This document shows, piece by piece, positions 8,091-14,077 of a stretch of DNA of 64,000 nt. Under the pieces are notes generated by a model. The model searched no databases. It saw only the letters and a program-made list of their open reading frames with translations, and was not told the DNA's origin. Positions within the stretch are counted from its first letter, which is position 1. Every line of letters starts with the position of its first letter. The stretch is taken from positions 1-64,000 of the forward strand of contig FMTN01000010.1 of the NCBI GenBank assembly GCA_900100095.1, read 5' to 3'. Position numbers and translations under genes: made by a program. Origin of the DNA: Lachnospiraceae bacterium C10 (GTDB lineage Bacteria > Bacillota > Clostridia > Lachnospirales > Lachnospiraceae).

Positions 8091-8130
8091 ATCTTAAATC
8101 ATTTTCGTTGTAATTCCAATAGTCACAACA
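8091..8130 (-). promoter_or_regulatory. rrf2 promoter with Rrf2 operator
   Basis: Minus-strand promoter TTGGAA (plus 8114-8119), 17-bp spacer, TAAGAT (8091-8096). CGTTGT-N13-ACAACA at 8106-8130 matches the cupin-operon operators except for one base, has the same 13-base spacer and covers the -35 box. Confidence 0.8.
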
Positions 8131-8147
8131 AGGTACGATTATCCCTT

Positions 8148-8234
8148 CTAGAATCTATCCATATCATCCTGAGATGCCAGAGTGCTGTATGATCCCTGGT
8201 TTTTTAGCCGAAGGATCTCACGATACTTGGTCAT
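8148..8234 (-). pseudogene. IS21 transposase IstA, N-terminal scrap
   Basis: Twenty-eight codons starting MTKYREILRLKNQG, the usual start of IS21-family IstA proteins, with GGAGGG at the right distance upstream of ATG 8234. The frame stops at TAG 8148 after residues unlike IstA. The rest of istA, all of istB and the far IS end are absent. Confidence 0.8.
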
Positions 8235-8299
8235 AGATTTGACCCTCCTTTATCTGTAGTCACGCTGAAGGCGTGCACGTACAGTATAAAGGAATATAT

Positions 8300-8405
8300 G
8301 ATTCAGTGGCCGCAAGGTGGCTCCAAAACTCCGGAATCAGTGGCTCTCATTCTCCGGAATGGTGGCTCTCAAAGTCCGAACAGGTGGCTCTAGGAGGGCC
8401 GGAAT
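8300..8405. mobile_element. IS21-family left-end repeats (remnant)
   Basis: Four tandem units of the type GTGGCTC followed by CCGGAA or a close variant, with about 27-bp periodicity. This is the multiple terminal repeat arrangement of IS21-family ends. It sits just upstream of the IstA scrap in the order expected for the left end of such an IS. The rest of the IS has been deleted. Confidence 0.75.
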
Positions 8406-8532
8406 AATCACTTAGTTTCTCGAAGAATTGGCTGTTCTCATTATCCTCTATCAAACTGTGCGTAAAATTCCGAATTGTTAATTTCACTGCCTTTAATTAT
8501 ACAGAATCCTTAGTCTTCACGAAATACCATAT

Positions 8533-8868
8533 CTATATTAGTCCCGCTATTCTCTGCTTCAAAACCCAGGCAACATCTTCTTTATCTTTATCTCCAAGCT
8601 GGTCAAAAAGCCGATACAAAGAAATATATCTATTAAATAGTATTTGTTCTTCAGACTGATTTACGTATTCTTCTAATAGAAGCTCTCTGACATCCACGCG
8701 ATAGATTCTGGAAAACTGAATAATCTCATCTGTAGTGACCTGACGCTCATTCGCCTCAATTGCTCTCAAAGTTCTATCTGAGATGTGCATGTATTTAGCC
8801 GCTTCTCTTTGAGAATATCCTCTTTCTACTCTTACTTCTTTAAGTTTATTTGCTGTAAATCGTCTCAT
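8533..8868 (-). CDS. XRE-family regulator (element-end type)
   Basis: Helix-turn-helix regulator of 111 residues. The HTH (GYSQREAAKYMHISDRTLRAIE) lies at about residues 15-36, followed by a helical C-terminal region. It is a clear paralogue of the product of 50903-51238: both share FTANKLKEVRV/FTAKKLKEARV, QFSRIYxVDVRELL and the KDxEDVxWVxKxxxxGL end. Each lies next to a ppdK-type terminator hairpin and att core, which ties them to related elements. ATG 8868 follows AAGGAGG by 7 bases. An inverted repeat ACCGGA-N8-TCCGGT at 8885-8904 just upstream may be its operator. Confidence 0.88.
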   Translation of the reverse strand: MRRFTANKLKEVRVERGYSQREAAKYMHISDRTLRAIEANERQVTTDEIIQFSRIYRVDVRELLLEEYVNQSEEQILFNRYISLYRLFDQLGDKDKEDVAWVLKQRIAGLI

Positions 8869-8884
8869 ACCAAAACCTCCTTCA

Positions 8885-8904
8885 ACCGGAAGAAATCCTC
8901 CGGT
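8885..8904 (-). promoter_or_regulatory. Inverted repeat upstream of XRE gene
   Basis: ACCGGA-N8-TCCGGT, placed 17 bases before the start codon. Position and symmetry suggest an autoregulatory operator, comparable with the GTTCGG sites before the paralogue at 51.2 kb, although the half-site differs. Confidence 0.5.
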
Positions 8905-9023
8905 TTTTGAAAAAATCACCTTAAATTTCATGTCCTATTTTGAATAAATTTTAAAAATAAAAGCCCTACTTTGAAAGTATGGAACTTCAAAAATAGGACT
9001 GTTAGCTACGACGCTTTTTTAGG

Positions 9024-9187
9024 ATCGAGTAGGCTGACTCCTACTCGATTTCAACTCTGTTTCACACCTCAAGGCAAAGCCTTTCGGTGTTCTACAGTCG
9101 CCAAAGTCCCCCTCGCAAGCTAGCTTGCAGGTGGGACTTAGGCTCGTTGTTATACAAAAAATATAGAGAGTCCGAAGACTCTCTATA
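9024..9187. other. Row of four stem-loops beside att site B
   Basis: Four consecutive hairpins: ATCGAGTAGG-6-CCTACTCGAT (9024-9049); ACACC with inner AAGGC-AAA-GCCTT (9064-9090); AAGTCCC..GGGACTT enclosing the 14-bp palindrome GCAAGCTAGCTTGC (9104-9139); and TATAGAGAGTC-CGAA-GACTCTCTATA (9162-9187). The last has a T-run after it on the minus strand and corresponds to the ppdK terminator at 51407-51434. An open frame through here (9092-9277) has no ribosome site and is not believed. The block could be stacked terminators or a structured RNA. Confidence 0.7.
9162..9187 (-). terminator. ppdK-type terminator copy
   Basis: Perfect 11-bp stem with a CGAA loop, followed on the minus strand by TTTTTTG. 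Spacing from att core B (about 130 bases) and the neighbouring sequence match the terminator found about 145 bases from the ppdK core at 51407-51434. It looks like the ppdK 3' untranslated region carried by each element. Confidence 0.8.
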
Positions 9188-9273
9188 CTGTAAACGCTTT
9201 AAATTCAAGGCTTCTTGGAGTTTCAAAATCTTCCTTCTACCCTGAAAATCAAGGAAAAATCGAGTTCTAAAAC

Positions 9274-11004
9274 TCATTTTGAAGACCTAAAAAATTTCGT
9301 TTCAATTAGTGTTTTTCGGCTATAGCTGCCTGCGCTGAGACAGGCCTGTAACTTACATTTATCACTTAAAGATTGCAGATGCTGTTTTTTTTTCCAATCG
9401 GAAGCGTCTTGCTTATATACCTCATTACCGAATACCGGATTCAAATACCAGATAAATGCTCCGTGATCAAAAACAATCTGATCAACGAAATTATCAATCA
9501 CAGTATCAGGTATCTTAGCCCTGGCATCAAAGGCAGTCATCTTGATAAACTCAGAAAGACTTTCAATACGTCTGTCCTTTGCACCATTATCTTCCAATTC
9601 TAAAACCCGTTGTCTGCATTCATCATTTAATTTCTCTAAGTTTGAAATCTGATCTTCTAATTTCTTTTTCTTGCTTCGGAAGACTTCTCTGGAAATATCT
9701 CCTTCAGAACACATATCAACCAGATTAGCAAGCTGTTTGTTCAGCTTCTCAATCTGACGATTGTTTGCTTCAAGCCGTTCTTTATCGTTTCTCTCAGGAG
9801 CCTTTACTTCAGCAACATCCTGTGCCATAGCCATAGCTTCCTTATAGATTGCTTCTTTATTACCAAGAAGCTTTTTGAAAACAAAATCGGCCTGAACCTC
9901 TAATTTCCATCCCATAAATGATGAGTTATCACAAATACCTTCGATATCAAGACCTTTTTTCAGTCTTCCTGCAGGAGTTCCTGTCCGTAACTGTCCATAG
10001 CACTGATAGATATAACTAAGAGTTCCATCATTAGCCTTATGAGCAATTCTTCGGTTCATAGCATGACCACAGGTACAAACAAGCTTATTGCCCCACAGAT
10101 GCTTACAAGGCGACTGCCCAATTGCTTTGCCGTTCTTGTCTGTCTTCACGGACTTGTGTTTTTCTCTTAACTCCTGTACTCTGTCAAAATCTTCCGGCGA
10201 AACCAGTTTCTCATGCGAACCTTCTACATATACCTTATCAACTGCCCCATGATTATTGATTTTCTTCTGAACCAGATAATCCGGAACGTATTGCTTACGG
10301 TATACGATTCTGCCGCAATAAAAAGGATTTCTAAGAACTCTGTTGATATTGCCAGACTGCCATCTGGTAAGGCCTGTGGCTGTTTTGCGCCCTTCCTGCT
10401 CCATGATGTCCTGAATCTTACGAACACCATTGCCAGCCAGGTAAAGTTCAAAGATTCTTTTCACAGTGTCGGCCTGTTCCTTATTCACAATAAGCTTATC
10501 ACCAACTCTGTCATATCCAAGAATATTACCATTGCCATATAGGACTCCATTCTTAAACGAAATCATCTGACCGGCTTTTACTCTCTGAGAAATCTTCTTA
10601 CTTTCATTCTGGGCCAGTGTAGCCATAATAGAAAGTCTTAGCTCTCCATCCTCATCATTCATTGTCCAGATATTATCTTCTGTGAACCACACCTCCACAC
10701 CATAAGTTTTGAGGGTTCTGGTCTGCTGCAGTGTATCCACTGTGTTTCTTGCAAACCTGGATACCTCTCTGGTAACAATTAGATCAAACTTCTTTTCTTT
10801 TGCATCCTTGAGCATTCGCATAAAAGACTCACGCTTATGAATAGATGTACCGGTAATACCTTCATCAATATATCTATCTACCAACGTCCAGTCCGCATGC
10901 CTGCTCAAAATATCATCATAGTACTGCACCTGATTTTCCAATGCAGATATCTGCGCCTCATGCTCTGTAGAAACACGGGCGTAGACAGCAACTTTTCTCG
11001 CCAT
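9274..11004 (-). CDS. Large serine recombinase (ICE integrase)
   Basis: Catalyses integration and excision of the element. The N-terminal resolvase domain (residues 4-150) has the nucleophile in VYARVSTEHE (Ser12) and the arginines of REVSRFARN. A recombinase domain follows (about 160-270), then a zinc ribbon with CKHLW, CTCGH, YQCYG and GICDN, a coiled-coil region (about 400-460) and a C-terminal tail. At about 576 residues it is in the TndX/TnpX size range. ATG 11004 follows GAGGTG; an upstream TTG at 11025 is less likely. The final 19 codons lie beyond the att core, so the C-terminus is supplied by flanking DNA and should change on excision. It is the last gene of the ICE, as expected for the left end. 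Confidence 0.93.
   Translation of the reverse strand: MARKVAVYARVSTEHEAQISALENQVQYYDDILSRHADWTLVDRYIDEGITGTSIHKRESFMRMLKDAKEKKFDLIVTREVSRFARNTVDTLQQTRTLKTYGVEVWFTEDNIWTMNDEDGELRLSIMATLAQNESKKISQRVKAGQMISFKNGVLYGNGNILGYDRVGDKLIVNKEQADTVKRIFELYLAGNGVRKIQDIMEQEGRKTATGLTRWQSGNINRVLRNPFYCGRIVYRKQYVPDYLVQKKINNHGAVDKVYVEGSHEKLVSPEDFDRVQELREKHKSVKTDKNGKAIGQSPCKHLWGNKLVCTCGHAMNRRIAHKANDGTLSYIYQCYGQLRTGTPAGRLKKGLDIEGICDNSSFMGWKLEVQADFVFKKLLGNKEAIYKEAMAMAQDVAEVKAPERNDKERLEANNRQIEKLNKQLANLVDMCSEGDISREVFRSKKKKLEDQISNLEKLNDECRQRVLELEDNGAKDRRIESLSEFIKMTAFDARAKIPDTVIDNFVDQIVFDHGAFIWYLNPVFGNEVYKQDASDWKKKQHLQSLSDKCKLQACLSAGSYSRKTLIETKFFRSSK
9319..9332. other. att-like core, site B (ICE left end)
   Basis: GCTATAGCTGCCTG lies inside the last 20 codons of the serine recombinase gene. 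On the minus strand GCGCAGGCAGCTATAGCCGAAAAACAC ends in TAA; in the ppdK frame this reads AQAAIAEKH and stop, a plausible ppdK C-terminus. Thus the left ICE junction carries an alternative ppdK 3' end. See sites A (51577-51590) and C (1923-1936). Confidence 0.75.
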
Positions 11005-11081
11005 ATCGCACCTCACATTCCTCAATCAAGCTGTACTAGATGAGACCTAGGCACAGCTTAATTATATAATTATTATCTTGC

Positions 11082-11240
11082 TTACTCAACGGGTATATTG
11101 CGTTTTTTCGCGATATACCGCAATTCTTCGTCTGTTATCTTTCCTTCTTTGTTAAGCTGCTTCATAATGTCAAAAGCAGCATACTTAATAGCCATTTCCT
11201 CAGCTTCCGGAGGAAATGTAATCTCTTTTAATTCCTTCAT
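11082..11240 (-). CDS. Small ICE protein, 52 residues
   Basis: A short acidic/basic helical protein (starts MKELKEITFPPEAEEMA and contains GKITDEELRYIAKK). It has a strong ribosome site (AGGAGGG, 7 bases before ATG 11240) and sits between the sigma-like gene and the recombinase gene, in the same direction and spaced 11 bases from the upstream stop. Short basic proteins at this position in recombinase modules are often excision factors, but nothing in the residues proves that here. The family is not recognised. Confidence 0.7.
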   Translation of the reverse strand: MKELKEITFPPEAEEMAIKYAAFDIMKQLNKEGKITDEELRYIAKKRNIPVE

Positions 11241-11251
11241 GACCATCCCTC

Positions 11252-11812
11252 CTAAAGCTTCTCAATGAAATAATTTTCCATGTAGGAAATCAATTCACAA
11301 TGAATACGACTTGCCTTTCTCCTGACTACAGGAACCGTTACACCAGCTTCTTCAGCCAAAGTGTAGTAGTCCTTCTCCTGCTTAAGAAGCGGAATAATAA
11401 TCTCCTGTTCCTTCACGCTAAGTGCATGCAGGTGTCTTCTGAATGAAGCGTATTCATCAGCCATCATCACAATGACATACTCTCTTCGCTTGAATTCCTG
11501 TACCAGCGCCGAATCTGATAAAGCATCCTCTGCTGAATTCAGTCCATTGATAGCTCCCTCAAGCATTACATCAAGAACCGCCTCATCCGCTGTAGGATTA
11601 CTATAGTTACCCAAATTCTGCATACGGACTCCAAGCTCATCTTTGTGATTGCTACGCTTTCTCTCCTTCTCAGCCTTGATCTCGTAGATCAATCTCATCT
11701 TGCAATCCTCGATGATTCCCTGGAAGGAAGAGTAATTGGAATAAATCAGCTCGGCCCTCTCCCTTGCTGATTTGTCACCATAGCTTTCATAGATATTAAC
11801 CATAGTGGCCAT
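11252..11812 (-). CDS. Sigma-70-like/phage-type regulatory protein
   Basis: About 186 residues. The C-terminal part (HALSVKEQEIIIPLLKQEKDYYTLAEEAGVTVPVVRRKASRIH) resembles sigma factor region 4 or ArpU-type HTH proteins, in which the HTH follows a helix that senses core polymerase. Region 2 is not recognisable, so it is more likely a phage-type late activator than a full sigma factor. Start: GGAGG is 5 bases before ATG 11812. It precedes the small gene and the recombinase in one transcription unit and could activate the excision module. Confidence 0.7.
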   Translation of the reverse strand: MATMVNIYESYGDKSARERAELIYSNYSSFQGIIEDCKMRLIYEIKAEKERKRSNHKDELGVRMQNLGNYSNPTADEAVLDVMLEGAINGLNSAEDALSDSALVQEFKRREYVIVMMADEYASFRRHLHALSVKEQEIIIPLLKQEKDYYTLAEEAGVTVPVVRRKASRIHCELISYMENYFIEKL

Positions 11813-11985
11813 ATACACCTCCTATATTCAGTTGTGTTTATGTCACTTGGCTGCGCGCCGCTTCGTAACTCTTACATGTATAAGTCTAATTGGAATGCGC
11901 CTTATATTCGTTAGCGCGGATGTGGACATAAAGTACACATAATGTGAACTCTAAAAAACATCTCCAGTAGAATTCCAATCTCTAA

Positions 11986-12019
11986 TCGACATATTTGCGG
12001 ATTCCGCATTTTTGTTCGA
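11986..12019. promoter_or_regulatory. Palindrome with TGCGGA core upstream of excision module
   Basis: Imperfect palindrome TCGAC..TTTGCGGA/TTCCGCA..GTTCGA, of the same type as those at 4863-4899 and 4940-4972. It lies about 170 bases before the sigma-like gene and just after the terminator of the XRE gene. It may be a regulator binding site for the recombination operon. Confidence 0.55.
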
Positions 12020-12029
12020 TACAGATTAA

Positions 12030-12054
12030 ATTGTGCCGACAGTGTTGGCACAAT
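12030..12054 (-). terminator. Terminator of XRE gene
   Basis: ATTGTGCC-N9-GGCACAAT, a perfect 8-bp stem 20 bases after the stop at 12075. The following minus-strand sequence is T-rich but not a pure T-run, so termination may be weak. Confidence 0.6.
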
Positions 12055-12074
12055 CTCTAGAAAAATCTTATTCC

Positions 12075-12434
12075 TTAGCCCTCAAGAATCTGAATCTGCC
12101 TAAGCATCGCAAGTGCAGACTGCTTTGCCTTATCCGTCTTCAGATTGTTTAGAATCTCTATTGCTTCATTCACAATAGGATCAAGATTATCTGGTGTATC
12201 ACCGTTTAATATATAATCAGCAGATACATGAAACAGGCTGCTCAGCTGTGTAAGCATCTCCGCTGAAACACCTCTGCTGTTGGTTTCATAATTAGAGATA
12301 GCAGACTTTCCCTCAAGATGAAGCTCTATAGCAAGCTCCTCCTGGGTAAATCCTGCATCTGTACGTAACTTTTTAATTCTTCCACCAACTGTTGTTACAT
12401 CAATTGCTCCATTGTTTCTGTTTACCTTCTTCAT
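12075..12434 (-). CDS. XRE-family regulator
   Basis: Cro/CI-type repressor, 119 residues from ATG 12434 (AAAGGG upstream). The HTH (GFTQEELAIELHLEGKSAISNYE) lies at about residues 30-52, followed by ISADYILNG-type helices and a short C-terminal tail ending QIQILEG. A longer frame to 12545 adds hydrophobic residues without a ribosome site. Its C-terminal half has a near-identical broken copy at 5028-5180. It sits upstream of the sigma-like and recombinase genes and likely controls them. A pair of CAAAACAGAAGC inverted repeats upstream may be its operators. Confidence 0.88.
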   Translation of the reverse strand: MKKVNRNNGAIDVTTVGGRIKKLRTDAGFTQEELAIELHLEGKSAISNYETNSRGVSAEMLTQLSSLFHVSADYILNGDTPDNLDPIVNEAIEILNNLKTDKAKQSALAMLRQIQILEG

Positions 12435-12459
12435 AATCTGCACCCTTTCCGGTGCCTTC

Positions 12460-12568
12460 CAAAACAGAAGCGAACCGGAAAAAGAGCGCAAAAATAAAAA
12501 GAGCACTGCAAAACAACTACTAAATCTCTTGATATGTAAAAACATACTTCAAGTTAGCTTCTGTTTTG
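12460..12568. promoter_or_regulatory. Paired inverted repeat upstream of XRE gene
   Basis: CAAAACAGAAGCGAAC (12460-12475) and its complement GTTAGCTTCTGTTTTG (12553-12568), one mismatch over 16 bases and about 77 bases apart, bracket the probable promoter of the XRE gene. The rest of the 12.44-12.76 kb gap shows no supported gene. Confidence 0.55.
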
Positions 12569-12760
12569 CAGGCCCTTTTTAATCTGAACAGGCGTCCTAT
12601 GCTCTAGTGGCTGCACCTGTCCGTGGTAAATACGACTCTCTTCGCAAACTCTTGGCTATCAGACGTCACTCATTTGTAAATCCTTTAACGCCTTTCGATT
12701 ACAGCGACCAATTCAGCAATCTCCCTGATAACCTCATTCCTATTCAGTTTTAAAAGCAAT

Positions 12761-13015
12761 TTACTTTATCAGTTTTTTAAATTTGGCGGCATATCCGGTT
12801 AAACGCGCATGCCTTTTCTCCGCAAGCTCTTCTTCCGATCTGGTATCATCAAACACGGATACCCTGCCATTCTTTACACAAACTACAACTCTGTTGCCAC
12901 ATTCCGGGCAGACCATATATGAAGTTGTAATTGCTGACTCCATAAGAAATCCACCACATCTGTTGCAACAGACCACGCACTCCCCAGTTTTTTCTCCCAT
13001 CAAACTCATCAACAT
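12761..13015 (-). CDS. Small zinc-ribbon protein
   Basis: About 84 residues with two CxxC knuckles (CCNRCGG at about 17-23 and MVCPECGNRVVVC further on), a classic zinc ribbon, and a basic C-terminus (RLTGYAAKFKKLIK). Several in-frame ATG codons (13015, 13009, 13000) follow AAGGAGG; the choice is uncertain by a few residues. It follows the LexA-like gene and could be a DNA- or RNA-binding accessory protein. No specific family is recognised. Confidence 0.7.
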   Translation of the reverse strand: MLMSLMGEKTGECVVCCNRCGGFLMESAITTSYMVCPECGNRVVVCVKNGRVSVFDDTRSEEELAEKRHARLTGYAAKFKKLIK

Positions 13016-13024
13016 CACGCCTCC

Positions 13025-13162
13025 TTATCGCACAAGCTTGACATCTCTCATTCGGAAAAGGGAAAGAAACCGATATGATGAGTAAAATTCTAGACAATGA
13101 CTTTTCGCATGTGTAGTCAACACTGCCATCATCAACTGCAATGACTTTTCGCTGATCTTCAT
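13025..13162 (-). CDS. Possible small protein of 45 residues
   Basis: Open frame from ATG 13162 (MKISEKSLQLMMAVLTTH) to TAA 13025, between the LexA-like gene and the zinc-ribbon gene and in the same direction. The ribosome site is weak (AGCAGG). The DNA contains a direct repeat GCGAAAAGTCATTG. It may equally be a decayed gene, and the alternative frame 12849-13175 is no better. Confidence 0.3.
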   Translation of the reverse strand: MKISEKSLQLMMAVLTTHAKSHCLEFYSSYRFLSLFRMRDVKLVR

Positions 13163-13180
13163 ACCTGCTTAGCACACATA

Positions 13181-13783
13181 TTAGATCAGATTCTTAATAA
13201 CCTTAACAGCAACCCCCTGAATCTCACATTCCGGAACAATGATATCCTTCATGGTCTTATTCTCAGGATGAAGCCTGATACGATTATTCTCTTTATCCAC
13301 ATAGAAACGCTTTAGCGTGTTCTCATTTCCCACCAGAGCAACAACAATCTCCCCATTCCTGGCTTCCGACTGTTTTCTGATAAGTACCAAATCCCCCGGA
13401 GCAATTCCAGCCTCAATCATAGAATTTCCATTTGCTCTTAATAAGAAAAAAGTTCCATTGCCAAACATCGATACCGGCAATGACACGTATTCTTCTGCGC
13501 ACTCTTCCTCAAGCGAAGGTACGCCGCAGGAAACATTTCCCAGTAATGCCACGCTGGTAAATTCTGTCTGAACTTTCTCGGTCTGCTCTGTAGAAATCTG
13601 CTGGCCATCATACCTGATCATGCCATTCTCATTCATAGCAACCAGGTACTTATATGCAGTCCCTCGTGCAATACCGACCGCATCTGCAATCTCTGTTGTA
13701 GATGGTGAGTGGCGGTAATTCCTGTAGTATCCCTCTACAAATGCCTTAATATTGCTCATGAGCTCCGTAGATTTGTGTCTCAT
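13181..13783 (-). CDS. LexA-like repressor with S24 self-cleavage domain
   Basis: About 200 residues. The N-terminal winged helix (MSNIKAFVEGYYRNYRHSPST, TEIADAVGIARGTAYKYL) resembles LexA. The C-terminal peptidase S24 domain has the cleavage-site region LLGNVSCGVPS, catalytic Ser in NGNSMIEAG (about residue 121) and Lys in NTLKRFY (about 157). Such proteins self-cleave when RecA is activated by DNA damage, releasing repression. ATG 13783 follows AAAGGAG. A promoter with two TAACTATTT repeats lies upstream, so it is probably autoregulated. Placed between the excision regulators and the defence island, it likely ties ICE excision to the SOS response. The host LexA is presumably elsewhere. Confidence 0.88.
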   Translation of the reverse strand: MRHKSTELMSNIKAFVEGYYRNYRHSPSTTEIADAVGIARGTAYKYLVAMNENGMIRYDGQQISTEQTEKVQTEFTSVALLGNVSCGVPSLEEECAEEYVSLPVSMFGNGTFFLLRANGNSMIEAGIAPGDLVLIRKQSEARNGEIVVALVGNENTLKRFYVDKENNRIRLHPENKTMKDIIVPECEIQGVAVKVIKNLI

Positions 13784-13830
13784 ACGCCACTCCTTTCTAA
13801 TAGAAGCGTATTGCTTTACTCCCGACCTCC

Positions 13831-13878
13831 AATATAGCACTTTCAACAAATAGTTACAATACTACCACTAAATAGTTA
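13831..13878 (-). promoter_or_regulatory. lexA-like gene promoter with direct-repeat operators
   Basis: Minus-strand promoter TTGTAA (plus 13854-13859), 17-bp spacer, TATATT (13831-13836). TAACTATTT occurs twice, at 13848-13856 over the -35 box and at 13870-13878, spaced 22 bases (two helical turns). These are candidate repressor sites unlike the Bacillus LexA box. Confidence 0.65.
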
Positions 13879-13938
13879 TTAATGTTCGACAATTCAACAA
13901 ATTTAAACGTTTTCCCTTCTTTTGATTATATTTTAATA

Positions 13939-13970
13939 AAGTCCCTATCCAAATGTTTGGACAGGGACTT
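13939..13970 (-). terminator. Terminator of the GHKL-helicase gene
   Basis: AAGTCCCTxTCCAAA paired with TTTGGAxAGGGACTT around a two-base loop, one A-C mismatch, followed on the minus strand by a T-rich tract. It lies about 110 bases after the stop at 14078. Confidence 0.85.
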
Positions 13971-14077
13971 ACGATTGTTTACAATTTTTGTTTGTTTCTT
14001 ATGTTCTCTTATCATTTCGATGAAAAAACGATTTCGATTGATCTAAGTCTTCATTAATCCCTTTACCTAAGACAAAA

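Noticed and set aside
9092-9277. 61-codon frame between the att site and the XRE gene
   Set aside because: No ribosome site, crosses two hairpins including the terminator, and the homologous region at 51.4 kb is not coding in the same way.
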